Positions 34,331-44,091 of a DNA stretch of 64,000 nucleotides are shown piece after piece. The notes below the pieces were generated by a model. It had not been told where the DNA came from. It did not search any database and was given only the letters and a program-made list of their open reading frames with translations. Position 1 is the first letter of the stretch. The number at the start of each line of letters is the position of its first letter. The position numbers were made by a program, and so were the translations under genes. Origin of the DNA: Streptomyces misionensis (GTDB taxonomy: Bacteria; Actinomycetota; Actinomycetes; Streptomycetales; Streptomycetaceae); the NCBI RefSeq assembly GCF_007896895.1, contig NZ_VOGW01000161.1, positions 1-64,000 of the forward strand. The letters run 5' to 3'.

Positions 34331-35644
34331 TCAGCCCTGCGCCCGCAGCACGTCCCGGAACCACCGGTACGACGCCTTCGGGGTGCGCTCCAGGGTGTCG
34401 TGGTCCACGTGCACCAGCCCGAAGCGGCGCGCGTACCCCTCGGCCCACTCGAAGTTGTCCAGCAGGGACCAGACGAAGTAGCCGCGCACGTCCACGCCCG
34501 CCTCCAGTGCGGCGTGCAGCGCGCGCAGATGGGCGTCCAGGTAGGCGATGCGTTCCTGGTCGTCCAGGCCCTCGTAGGAGCAGCCGTTCTCGGTGATGAC
34601 GACCGGCGGCAGCCGGTCGCCGTAGCGGTCGCGGAAGCCGCACAGCAGCTCGGTCAGCCCCTCCGGGACCACCGGCCAGCCGAAGTCGGTCAGCGGACGG
34701 CCCTCGATCTCCCTGACGGAGAAGGGCAGTTCGGCGGGGATCGGCAGACCGCCGAACTCCGACCCCGTGCCCAGCGGGGCGCCCACCCGGGTCGGCGCGT
34801 AGTAGTTGACGCCGTACCAGTCGAGCGGCTCCGCGATCACCCGCAGATCGGCGGCGACGTCGCCGGGCATCGACTCGCCCAGCCCGTCCGGGTACTCGCC
34901 GAGCAGCACCGGCTCCGCGAAGAGGCGGTTGAGCAGCGTGTCGTAGAAGCCCGCGGCCGCCACGTCGTCCGGGTCGCCGGAGGCCGGCCAGGTGGGCCCG
35001 TGGGAGTTGGCGATGCCGATGTCGCGGGCGCCCGCCGCGCGCAGCGCCCGGACCGCGAGGCCGTGGGCGAGGAGCTGGTGGTGGGCGACCGGGAGGGCGT
35101 CGAACAGCAGCCGCCTGCCGGGGGCGTGGGCGCCCAGGGCGTGGCCCAGGAGGGTGTGTTCGGCGGGCTCGTTGAGGGTGATCCACTTGGTGACCCGGTC
35201 GCCCAGCCGGCCGGCGACCACCGCCACGTGGTCGGCGAAGCGGTCCGCCGTGTCCCGCTCCAGCCAGTCGAGGCCGGCGGGCAGGTCCCAGTGGAACAGG
35301 GTCGGCACCGGCCGTACGCCCGCCGCGCACAGCGCGTCCACCAGCCGGTCGTAGAAGTCCAGGCCGCCCGGGGAGGCGACCCGGGGCCAGGAGACCGAGA
35401 ACCGGTAGGCGTTCACGCCGAGACCGGCGAGCAGGGCCACGTCCTCGGGGTAGCGGTGGTAGTGGTCGCAGGCCACCGCCGCCGTGGAGCCGTCCTTCAC
35501 CCGGCCCGGCTCGGCGGTGAACTCGTCCCACACGGACGGCCCGCGCAGCTCGGCCGCCCCCTCGATCTGATGGGCGGAGGTGGACACACCCCACAGAAAG
35601 CCGGCCGGGAACCGGGGGAGCGGATCGCCCGTGTCAGTCGCCAT
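34331..35644 (-). CDS. Beta-glucosidase, glycoside hydrolase family 1
   Basis: A 437-residue GH1 enzyme. LPRFPAGFLWGVSTSAHQIEG is the family start, split here as FPAGFLWGVSTSAHQIEG. The acid/base Glu lies in TLNEPAEHTLLGH and the nucleophile Glu in VITENGCSYEG; GVNYYAPTRVG and VRGYFVWSLLDNFEW complete the set. It has no signal peptide, so it acts on imported beta-glucosides or related sugars. The ATG at 35644 (MATDTGDPLPRFP) fits family length; upstream in-frame starts add unrelated sequence. The nearby gene at 35775 is divergent. Confidence 0.92.
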   Translation of the reverse strand: MATDTGDPLPRFPAGFLWGVSTSAHQIEGAAELRGPSVWDEFTAEPGRVKDGSTAAVACDHYHRYPEDVALLAGLGVNAYRFSVSWPRVASPGGLDFYDRLVDALCAAGVRPVPTLFHWDLPAGLDWLERDTADRFADHVAVVAGRLGDRVTKWITLNEPAEHTLLGHALGAHAPGRRLLFDALPVAHHQLLAHGLAVRALRAAGARDIGIANSHGPTWPASGDPDDVAAAGFYDTLLNRLFAEPVLLGEYPDGLGESMPGDVAADLRVIAEPLDWYGVNYYAPTRVGAPLGTGSEFGGLPIPAELPFSVREIEGRPLTDFGWPVVPEGLTELLCGFRDRYGDRLPPVVITENGCSYEGLDDQERIAYLDAHLRALHAALEAGVDVRGYFVWSLLDNFEWAEGYARRFGLVHVDHDTLERTPKASYRWFRDVLRAQG

Positions 35645-35774
35645 GGCCGGATCATCCGTACCCCCGGTAACGAAGTCAACGGCCGTGCACGGCACGGTTC
35701 CAGAGCGCATCGGTGTGGGCCGCTTGGCCCAATCGACTGGCATGCGGAGGCACGCCGTTCCGAGACTGTCCCGC

Positions 35775-36788
35775 ATGACTCTCCATCAGCTGACCACCGG
35801 GAGCCGCGGACGCCTGCTCGCCGTGCTCGCGGCCTGCCTGTTCGCCGTCCTGGGCACCGCACCGGGCGCGCTCGCCGACGCCCGCCCGGCCGGGGCGGCC
35901 GACTGCGTCTCCACCCCGGCCGAGTACCGGGCCGCCTGGGACGCGCGCGAGGTGCGCTGTGTGGCGCCGACCCTGTTCGGCACCACCCACACCCGGGGCG
36001 ACACCACCCTCTACCCGAGCGGCTTCTGGTACGCGTGGGCCGGCTCGAACACCAATCTGGAGCGGTATCTGCAACTGCGCAGCCGGTACGGGGACCAGCC
36101 GCCGAAGACCGGGGTCGGCGTGCTGTCCTTCGTCGGCTACCCCGGCCTCGACGGCTGGGACACACCGACCGACCTCGCCGTCTACACCGTGCCCCCGGGG
36201 GTCCGGGCGCAGGTGCCCGCCTTCGAGACCTGGTTCCGGCTGCTGGACGAGGAGTTCGGGAACACCGGCGCCTATCCGCTCGCCGCGCAGCGGGACCTGG
36301 TGCTCGCCTACTCGCGCCTGCGCAAGGGGGAGGACGTGGTCGGCGCCTTCCAGGACGTGACCGGGTGCAGGCGCGCCCAGCTCCTGAAGGGGGCGGCGCC
36401 CTCGGCGGCGATCGGCTGCAACCGGTCCTTCCTCGACGCGCTGGCCGCCGCCGGACCCTCCCCGTACGACGGCGCCTCCTCGCTGGACTGCTTCGCCCGC
36501 TTCCAGTCCCGCTACACCGGCCCGCGCGACGCCGCCGCGCTGCGGGCCGCGCTGTACCAGTGCCAGGACGCCGGGTTCCTCAACACCGGCGTGGGGCTGG
36601 GCTACAACACGTACGCCAACCCGTTCGTGTGCCGGCCCGCCGCCGCGCAGACGGTCCGGCAGCGGTACACCGGGCGGGAGTTCATCCTCCCGAACGCGTC
36701 CTTCGCCGATCTGCCGAGCCATGTGGACATCCCGCTCGACCTCGGCACGCCGGGCCGACGGGCCTTCCTCACGAGGGGCTACTGCTAG
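35775..36788 (+). CDS. Secreted protein of unknown function, Cys-containing
   Basis: The 337-residue protein has a signal peptide (RLLAVLAACLFAVLGTAPGALA, cleavable after ALA-DA). The mature part starts GAADCVSTPAEYRAAW and contains six to eight Cys, probably in disulfides (EVRCVAPTL, VTGCRRAQL, IGCNRSF, LDCFARFQ, YQCQDAGF, FVCRPAA, RGYC). It has no recognised catalytic motif. An ATG at 35742 in frame would lengthen the N-terminus by 11 residues. The stop codon is embedded in the hairpin terminator at 36785. Confidence 0.75.
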   Translation: MTLHQLTTGSRGRLLAVLAACLFAVLGTAPGALADARPAGAADCVSTPAEYRAAWDAREVRCVAPTLFGTTHTRGDTTLYPSGFWYAWAGSNTNLERYLQLRSRYGDQPPKTGVGVLSFVGYPGLDGWDTPTDLAVYTVPPGVRAQVPAFETWFRLLDEEFGNTGAYPLAAQRDLVLAYSRLRKGEDVVGAFQDVTGCRRAQLLKGAAPSAAIGCNRSFLDALAAAGPSPYDGASSLDCFARFQSRYTGPRDAAALRAALYQCQDAGFLNTGVGLGYNTYANPFVCRPAAAQTVRQRYTGREFILPNASFADLPSHVDIPLDLGTPGRRAFLTRGYC

Positions 36789-36831
36789 TGCTGCGCCCGG
36801 ACTTTCCAGCCACAGCACTAGGCGCGGAGGA
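36785..36831. terminator. Bidirectional hairpin containing the secreted-protein stop codon
   Basis: CTAGTGCTG (36785-36793) pairs perfectly with CAGCACTAG (36823-36831). The TAG stop of the gene at 35775 is inside the left arm. It lies between convergent genes and could stop transcription from both. Confidence 0.6.
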
Positions 36832-36837
36832 CACCCG

Positions 36838-37104
36838 CTAGGCGCCCTCCTTGAGCACCCGGGAGACCAACTCCCGCTGCTCGTCGGTCAGTCGGGGGTC
36901 GGCCGCGTACACCGTGCGGCCGTCCACCGTGATCTCGTAGCCGAAGCCGTCCGGGACACCGGCCGGCGGGGTGTCCTGGCCGGACGCGAGCACGCGCGTG
37001 GCCAGGGCCTCCCAGTCCGGGGCGTCGGGCCGGGCCGAGGTGTCCACCTCGGCCCGGCGCTCGATGCCGGCGAAACCGCCTGTGCGCCTCACCTGAATCC
37101 GCAT
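36838..37104 (-). CDS. Emfourin-like protealysin inhibitor
   Basis: The 88-residue protein begins MRIQVRRTGGFAGIERRAEV and ends LTDEQRELVSRVLKEGA, matching the emfourin family, small inhibitors of M4 proteases of the protealysin type. In other bacteria the inhibitor gene sits beside the protease gene, exactly as here, where it is downstream of an M4 protease gene on the same strand with a 25-bp gap. Emfourin inhibits by contacting the protease active-site cleft. The protein has no signal peptide. Confidence 0.85.
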   Translation of the reverse strand: MRIQVRRTGGFAGIERRAEVDTSARPDAPDWEALATRVLASGQDTPPAGVPDGFGYEITVDGRTVYAADPRLTDEQRELVSRVLKEGA

Positions 37105-37129
37105 GGGTCCAGTGTCGCAGTGCGCGGCG

Positions 37130-38200
37130 CTAGCGTGTGTGCACCCCGACCTGTTCCCAGGCCTTCTGGACGGCCTCCAGTTCGTCCCCGCCGCCGTAGC
37201 GGTGGCGGGCCGCCTTCAGGGTGAGCTTGGCGAAGTCGGCGAACTGGGCGTCGGACTTCAGGTCGCCGCCGGTCACCGTGTCGTACCAGATCTGCCCGGC
37301 CTTCTCCCAGGCGTGCCCGCCGAGGGCCTTGGCGGCCAGGTAGAACGCGTGGTTCGGGATGCCGGAGTTGATGTGCACGCCGCCGTTGTCGCGGCCGGTG
37401 CGCACATAGTGGTCCATGCTGCCCGGCTGCGGGTCCTTGCCGAGGTTCGGGTCGTCGTACGCGGTGCCCGGCGCCTTCATCGAGCGCAGCGCGGTGCCGT
37501 GCACGCCCGGGGCGAGCAGTCCGGCGCCGATCAGCCAGTCGGCCTCGGCGGCGGTCTGGCCCAGCGCGTACTGCTTGATCAGCGAGCCGAAGACATCGGA
37601 GATCGACTCGTTGAGCGCGCCGGACTGGCCGAAGTACTCGAGGTTCGCGGTGTGCTGGGTGACGCCGTGGGTCAGTTCGTGGCCGATGACGTCGACGGGG
37701 ATGGTGAAGTCCTGGAAGATCTTGCCGTCCCCGTCGCCGAACACCATCTGCTCGCCGTTCCAGAAGGCGTTGTCGTAGCCCTCGCCGTAGTGCACGGTGG
37801 CGTCGAGCGGGAGGCCGTTGCCGTCGATGGACCGGCGGCCGTAGACCTTCAGGTACAGCTCGAAGGTGGCGCCGAGGCCGGCGTAGGCGCGGTTGACGGA
37901 GGCGTCCGGGCCCGGGTCGGAGCCCTCCTCGCGGACCTTGGTGCCGGGCAGGTCCTGGGTGTGGTGGGTGTCGTAGACGGTGCGGTGCGGACGGTCGGCG
38001 GCGGCACCCTCCGGCGGGGCGACGGCGGTCGCGCCCAGCACCGTGGTCAGGCGGCGCCGGGTGCGCTGGGCGGCGTCGTGCTCCAGGGAGCGGCGGGCGG
38101 GTGCCGACAGGTCCGGGTCCTCGGCCTGGGATAGCCGGTCGAGTACGTGCGGCGGGACGATCGTGCAGAAGACGGGCTCGAAGCCCCCGTTCGTCGTCAT
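37130..38200 (-). CDS. M4 family metalloprotease, protealysin type
   Basis: The 356-residue zinc metalloprotease has the HELTHGVTQHTANLEY motif and GALNESISDVFG with the third ligand Glu, and a catalytic His in HINSGIPNHAFYLA. It lacks a signal peptide; its short N-terminal propeptide starts with the FCTIVPPHVLDRL motif characteristic of protealysin-like M4 enzymes, unlike secreted thermolysins. The ATG at 38200 was chosen because homology starts at that motif (the in-frame ATG at 38320 adds unrelated sequence). A 6-bp-arm inverted repeat AGTGAC/GTCACT lies just upstream at 38219. Confidence 0.93.
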   Translation of the reverse strand: MTTNGGFEPVFCTIVPPHVLDRLSQAEDPDLSAPARRSLEHDAAQRTRRRLTTVLGATAVAPPEGAAADRPHRTVYDTHHTQDLPGTKVREEGSDPGPDASVNRAYAGLGATFELYLKVYGRRSIDGNGLPLDATVHYGEGYDNAFWNGEQMVFGDGDGKIFQDFTIPVDVIGHELTHGVTQHTANLEYFGQSGALNESISDVFGSLIKQYALGQTAAEADWLIGAGLLAPGVHGTALRSMKAPGTAYDDPNLGKDPQPGSMDHYVRTGRDNGGVHINSGIPNHAFYLAAKALGGHAWEKAGQIWYDTVTGGDLKSDAQFADFAKLTLKAARHRYGGGDELEAVQKAWEQVGVHTR

Positions 38201-38218
38201 GTACCGACCATCGCACTG

Positions 38219-38236
38219 AGTGACGTCGATGTCACT
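38219..38236. repeat. Inverted repeat upstream of M4 protease gene
   Basis: AGTGAC (38219-38224) and GTCACT (38231-38236) form a perfect 6-bp-arm repeat with a 6-bp spacer, 19 bp upstream of the protease start. It is a candidate operator for that gene; nothing else identifies it. Confidence 0.35.
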
Positions 38237-38404
38237 ACTCGCAACCATCATTGGTGAAATACCGGGACAGTGGGCGCGACGCGGCGTGACGATGTGGTAG
38301 GGCGATGTGATGCGCTGCACTTTTTGTCCCTATTAATCCCTCGGTCCCGCATACTGGAACGCGTCCCCGGATGCTGGAAGGCATCGGCTAGGCTGCGCTG
38401 CATC

Positions 38405-38433
38405 ATGCGTTTCGGGCTGCTTCTCCTTAGCTG

Positions 38434-38452
<19 letters not shown>
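38405..38452 (+). CDS. leuA leader peptide (15 aa, four consecutive Leu)
   Basis: The ORF ATG CGT TTC GGG CTG CTT CTC CTT AGC TGC CGC GGC GAG GGT CTG TAG encodes MRFGLLLLSCRGEGL. Four adjacent Leu codons, two of them the rare CTT, lie 91-138 bp upstream of leuA. This is the arrangement of a leucine attenuator. No ribosome-binding site is apparent; a TAGGCT element at 38389 could be a -10 placing the start within a few bases, so the leader mRNA may be leaderless. Leader peptides of this type have been described for actinobacterial leuA; this particular copy is seen directly in sequence. Confidence 0.75.
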
Positions 38453-40264
<1,812 letters not shown>

Positions 40265-40287
40265 CCCGTCTCCACCGGCGGTTTCCC

Positions 40288-40319
40288 GGCCCCGGTCGCC
40301 TCGCACGGCGGCCGGGGCC
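40288..40319 (+). terminator. Hairpin after leuA
   Basis: GGCCCCGG (40288-40295) pairs with CCGGGGCC (40312-40319). It lies 24 nt past the leuA stop codon, with a CGTCGTTTCT stretch after it. Confidence 0.5.
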
Positions 40320-40447
40320 CCGTCGTTTCTCGGCCACAGGGCCGGACAGGTCACGGATTGGTCTCGTACGGGGTACTGACTCCGCCGCGCGATGTGGCTA
40401 ACATCACGCCAGCGCGGCGATGGTGCCGTGCTCTAGGGAGGTGCGAC

Positions 40448-41143
40448 GTGCTGCCAGTACGGGGACGAGACGGCCGTGACTCCAGGGCTCTGCGCGTCCT
40501 GGGCACCCGCACCGCATGGACTGCCGTGGGCGACGGCGAGTTCTACTGCCCGGGCTGCGGGGGCGACCGCAACTACCAGCGGCTCACCGGGCGCCGCAGG
40601 CTCACCGTGTTCGGGGTGCCCGTGCTGCCGCGCGGGACGACCGGGCCCGTGGTGGAGTGCGCCGACTGCGGCCACCACTACGGCACCGAGGTCCTCGACC
40701 ACCCCACCACCCGCCGCTTCTCCGCGATGCTCCGCGACGGTGTGCACACCGTGGCCCTCGCGGTGCTCGCCGCGGGCGGCACCGGTTCCCGGGCGCCTCT
40801 GGAGACGGCCTGCGCGGCGGTCCGCGCGGGCGGCGTGGACGACTGCACGGAGGAGCAGCTCGCCGCGCTCGTCGACGCCCTGGCCGCCGACACCGGCCGG
40901 GTGCTGGGCGAGCCCTGCGGCGCCAGCCTGACCATAGAGCTGCACGAGGCGCTGGACCCGCTCGCCCCGCACCTCGCCCCGGCGGGGCGCGAGGCCCTGC
41001 TCCTCCAGGGCGCCCACATCGCCCTCGCCGACGGCCCCTACACCCCCGCCGAGCGCGACGCCCTCACCACGGTCGGCGCGGCCCTGACCCTCCCTGCCGA
41101 CGACGTCACCCGGCTGCTGGCGGCCGCCCGCACGCCCTCCTGA
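40448..41143 (+). CDS. Zinc-ribbon and TerB-like domain protein
   Basis: The 231-residue protein starts with GTG at 40448 after a GGGAGG ribosome-binding site. The N-terminal part (residues about 20-75) has a CxxC...CxxC zinc-ribbon (FYCPGCGGDRNY, CADCGHHYG). The C-terminal part is a TerB-like helical domain (TEEQLAALVDALAADTG, EALLLQGAHIALADGPY). TerB-type proteins occur in tellurite resistance and stress or envelope-linked signalling complexes, but this zinc-ribbon form is uncharacterised. It stands alone between leuA and the sialidase gene. Confidence 0.8.
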   Translation: MLPVRGRDGRDSRALRVLGTRTAWTAVGDGEFYCPGCGGDRNYQRLTGRRRLTVFGVPVLPRGTTGPVVECADCGHHYGTEVLDHPTTRRFSAMLRDGVHTVALAVLAAGGTGSRAPLETACAAVRAGGVDDCTEEQLAALVDALAADTGRVLGEPCGASLTIELHEALDPLAPHLAPAGREALLLQGAHIALADGPYTPAERDALTTVGAALTLPADDVTRLLAAARTPS

Positions 41144-41213
41144 GCACCGGGGCGCCGGATCATTGGCTCGAACGGAGTAAGGCGCACCCGTCCCGGGCGG
41201 GCAGCATCACGGC

Positions 41214-42419
41214 GTGACCCTGCCGCGCCGCGCCCTCCTCACCGGCCTCCCGCTCCTCACCGGCCTCATGACCCCGGCACCCGCCCACGCCAGGCCCCCC
41301 GAGCCCGCCGCGAGCACCTCCTCGCGGCCCTACGTCTCGGGCCGAGGCGGTTACGCCGCCTACCGCATCCCCGCACTGGCCCGCACCCGGCGCGGCACGG
41401 TCCTCGCCTTCGCCGAGGGCAGGCGCGACGGCCCCGGCGACAGCGGGGACATCGACGTGGTGCTGCGCCGCTCCGCCGATGGTGGCCGCACCTGGGGCCC
41501 GCTCGCCGTGGTGGCCGCGGGGCACGGGAACACCCGGGGCAACCCGGCGCCCGTCGTCGATCCGCGTACCGGTGACATCATCCTGGTGACCTGCGGGAAC
41601 GCCGGGGATGTGACGGAGGCGCAGATCATGCGCGGCGAGGTGCCGGCGGCGCGGGGCCGCCGGGTGTACGTGCAGCGCAGCACGGACGACGGCCGCACCT
41701 TCACCCCGCCGCGGGACATCACGGACGCGGTCAAACGGCCCGGCTGGCGCTGGTACGCGACCGGGCCCGGTCACGCCGTCGCCCTCACCCGGGGCCCGCA
41801 CCCCGGCCGCCTCCTGGTCCCCGCGAACCACTCCACCGCCCCGGCCGAGGGCTCGAAGGACACCGGCAGGGAGGCCCGGCACTACGCCGGTCACGCCCTC
41901 CACAGCGACGACGGCGGCACCACCTGGCACCTCGGCTACCAGGCCACCGGCCCCGCCGGGACCGTCAACGTCAACGAGACCAGTGCCACCCAACTCCCCG
42001 ACGGGCGCGTCTACTTCAGTGCCCGCGATCAGAACGGCAGCGCCCCCGGCAACCGCCTCGACAGCTACTCCTCGGACGGCGGCGCCACCCTCGACCGCCC
42101 CTACGGCCCCCAGCCCACCCTGAAGGACGTGCCCGTGGTCCAGGGCAGCGTGCTCCAGCTCCGGGGGGCCGGCGCCCCGCTGCTGTTCTCCGGGCCCTCC
42201 GTGCCGACCGCCCGCCGCGCCATGGCGCTGTGGTCCAGCGCCGACGCCGGCCGCACCTTCACCCGCCTGGCCACCCTGTCCGAGGGCCCGGCGGCCTACT
42301 CCGACCTGGTCCAGCTCGGCCCCGGCACGGTCGGCGTCCTGTTCGAGACGGGGCCCTACGACGCCCTGGAGTTCCGCCGGGTGACCGGGATCGGCGCTCA
42401 CTCTCCCGGCGGCCGGTGA
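41214..42419 (+). CDS. Secreted exo-alpha-sialidase (GH33)
   Basis: The 401-residue enzyme cleaves terminal sialic acid. It has a short signal peptide (ALLTGLPLLTGLMTPAPAHA), the YRIPALAR motif (sialidase FRIP), and four Asp boxes of the S-x-D-x-G-x-T-W/F form: SADGGRTW, STDDGRTF, SDDGGTTW and SADAGRTF. This is the six-bladed propeller of GH33. It precedes a HAD phosphatase and a NanA/DapA-type lyase, but the ScbR-like gene overlaps its 3' end convergently (22 bp), so they are not one operon. Whether sialic acid or a similar nonulosonic acid is the natural substrate is unknown. Confidence 0.88.
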   Translation: MTLPRRALLTGLPLLTGLMTPAPAHARPPEPAASTSSRPYVSGRGGYAAYRIPALARTRRGTVLAFAEGRRDGPGDSGDIDVVLRRSADGGRTWGPLAVVAAGHGNTRGNPAPVVDPRTGDIILVTCGNAGDVTEAQIMRGEVPAARGRRVYVQRSTDDGRTFTPPRDITDAVKRPGWRWYATGPGHAVALTRGPHPGRLLVPANHSTAPAEGSKDTGREARHYAGHALHSDDGGTTWHLGYQATGPAGTVNVNETSATQLPDGRVYFSARDQNGSAPGNRLDSYSSDGGATLDRPYGPQPTLKDVPVVQGSVLQLRGAGAPLLFSGPSVPTARRAMALWSSADAGRTFTRLATLSEGPAAYSDLVQLGPGTVGVLFETGPYDALEFRRVTGIGAHSPGGR

Positions 42420-43006
42420 GCCCCGGGCGCGGGCCGCAGCGAGGGCAGGGTCAGCTGCCACCAGTCGGTGAGCCGGTCGGTGACGGTGGCCGCGCCCTCC
42501 AGCGCCTCGGTGAGCGAGCACAGGCCGAAGAAGGCGCGCACCAGGGCCCGCGCGGTGGCGGCGGGCCGGACGTGCGCGGCCACCTGGCCGGCCAGCCGGG
42601 CCTCCGCCAGCAGCCGGGTGGCGGCGGCGGTCCAGAGCGCGAACGGGTCGGGCAGCGGGGCGTCGATGACGGCGCGCTCGGCCCACAGCCGTGCGCCGGC
42701 GCGGGTCACCGGGTCCTCGGCGAGGGCGCGGGCGATGTCGTAGCTGAGGGCGACCAGGCGCTCCACCGGCGGCACCGCCCGGTCCGCGTACGCCGGGGTG
42801 AGCTGCGGCCAGGTGGCGAACCGGTCCCGGACGACGGCGAGCGCGATGCCCTCCTTGCTGGCGTAGTGGAAGTAGACCGCGCCGCTGGTCCGGCCCGACC
42901 GGGCGCTTATGTCGTTGACGCTGGTCCCCGCGTAGCCCTGTTCCGCGAAGAGCTGGGCCGCCGCCTCCAGGAGTGATCTGCGGGTTGCCTTGGCCCGTTT
43001 CTGCAC
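42398..43006 (-). CDS. ScbR-like TetR regulator (gamma-butyrolactone receptor family)
   Basis: The 202-residue protein starts at the GTG at 43006 (VQKRAKATRRSLLEAAAQLF). The N-terminal helix-turn-helix is EQGYAGTSVNDISARSGRTSGAVYFHYASKEGIAL, given in the two halves EQGYAGTSVNDISARSG and RTSGAVYFHYASKEG, typical of ScbR/ArpA-type receptors rather than generic TetR. The C-terminal ligand domain includes a Trp (WAERAVID) common to the group. No ScbA-like synthase is in the window, so it would be an orphan or pseudo-receptor. The longer in-frame start at 43078 lies before the conserved start and is rejected. Confidence 0.8.
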   Translation of the reverse strand: MQKRAKATRRSLLEAAAQLFAEQGYAGTSVNDISARSGRTSGAVYFHYASKEGIALAVVRDRFATWPQLTPAYADRAVPPVERLVALSYDIARALAEDPVTRAGARLWAERAVIDAPLPDPFALWTAAATRLLAEARLAGQVAAHVRPAATARALVRAFFGLCSLTEALEGAATVTDRLTDWWQLTLPSLRPAPGAHRPPGE

Positions 43007-43400
43007 CGTTTCCCGCCCGCCCTCGTTCGGCTCTTCTGACTGCCACGAATGTAATGCGCCCGCGTACGCCCGGAGCAAACAGGAACCACCCTCGTGCGGT
43101 AATTACGTATTTCTTTCGAGGGTGAACGCGGTCGAGTGGTAAAGGGCGTGCGCCGCGGGGGCGTCGCATGTCTCGCGCATATGCGCCAACTGCCGTGCGA
43201 ACAAGTCGATTTGGCGACACCCGGGGGTCTGTGCGGCCGTGCTGCCATACACCTGAAAGCGCTCGCAGTCGAGTCGCTCTATGGGGTTATTGCCTGACTT
43301 ACCGCCGCGAAAATAACGTAGTCATCGCTATCTTTCCGCTTCTTGCGGACAGCCGGGAATGTCGCACATCCCTTTCAAGCGAGGTGCATAGGAGGCCACT
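43007..43400. other. 394-bp divergent intergenic region, AT-richer than surroundings
   Basis: This gap separates the divergent ScbR-like and HAD genes. It holds an inverted repeat CACCCTCG (43087-43094) / CGAGGGTG (43117-43124) around an AT-rich core with the 8-bp palindrome GTAATTAC (43099-43106), and an AT-rich block near 43300. A short ORF at 43168-43404 looks non-coding. The region probably contains the promoters for both genes. Confidence 0.5.
43087..43124. promoter_or_regulatory. Inverted repeat around AT-rich core (operator or terminator candidate)
   Basis: Eight-base arms CACCCTCG and CGAGGGTG are perfect complements flanking a 22-nt loop that contains palindrome GTAATTAC. As a loop of this size is large for a terminator, an operator is equally possible. 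It is about 80 bp upstream of the ScbR-like start, where a self-binding receptor would act. Confidence 0.4.
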
Positions 43401-44084
43401 GTGACCACCACGGCCCAACTGCTCGACTGGTCGCCGCGAGCCGTCGTCTTCGACTGCGACGGCACCCTGATGGACAGCGAACGTCATTGGCAGGAAGCCC
43501 GAAACCTGGCCTTCCGGGAATTCGGGCTCCAAGCTCCACCCGGCTTCGCGGAACAGGCCAAGGGAGTGCACTACGCGGACTGCGGCCGGCTGATGGCCGA
43601 GTCGGTGCACAAGCCCGAGCTGACGGACGGCCTGACGGCGGCGCTCCTCGACCACTTCCTGGAACTGGTCACCGACGACCCGGTGACCATGCCGGGCGCC
43701 GCCCACCTCGTCCGGCTGCTGGCCGGCCGGATGCCGCTGGCGGTGGCCAGCAACTGCCCGATGGTCGTGGTGGAGGGGAGCCTGGAGCGGGCCGGGCTGC
43801 GCGCCTACTTCCAGCACATCGTCGTCCCGGACACGGGGGACGCGGAGGTGCGCCCCAAGCCGTGGCCGGACGTCTACGCCCTCGCGGCCCGCCTGTGCGG
43901 TGTCCCGCCGGAAGAGACGCTGGCCGTCGAGGACTCCCTGACCGGCGTCGAGGCGGCCCGCACCGCCGGACTGCGGGTGCTCGGAGTCGGCCCCCGCCCA
44001 CCCGGCGACGGCGCCGAGCGGGCCGACCTGTGGCTGCCCTCGCTGCACACCCCCGAGCTGCTGACCTGGGCAGAGGCGCACTGA
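43401..44084 (+). CDS. HAD superfamily phosphatase (Cof/PGMB-like)
   Basis: The 227-residue HAD hydrolase has the nucleophile motif FDCDGTLMDSERHW, motif II ASNCPM, motif III RPKPWPDVY and motif IV LAVEDSLTGVEAARTAG. A small alpha-helical cap sits at residues about 25-90 (subclass IA, beta-phosphoglucomutase/phosphoglycolate phosphatase-like). The substrate is not clear; nearby genes for a sialidase and a lyase suggest a sugar or acylneuraminate phosphate, but this is inference. The GTG at 43401 follows TAGGAGGCC at good distance. It is convergent with the lyase gene (7 bp between stops). Confidence 0.85.
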   Translation: MTTTAQLLDWSPRAVVFDCDGTLMDSERHWQEARNLAFREFGLQAPPGFAEQAKGVHYADCGRLMAESVHKPELTDGLTAALLDHFLELVTDDPVTMPGAAHLVRLLAGRMPLAVASNCPMVVVEGSLERAGLRAYFQHIVVPDTGDAEVRPKPWPDVYALAARLCGVPPEETLAVEDSLTGVEAARTAGLRVLGVGPRPPGDGAERADLWLPSLHTPELLTWAEAH

Positions 44085-44091
44085 AGCGGGG

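Noticed and set aside
43168-43404. 78-residue ORF in the divergent gap
   Set aside because: It overlaps the HAD start, has atypical composition for a coding gene, no ribosome-binding site and no recognisable homology.
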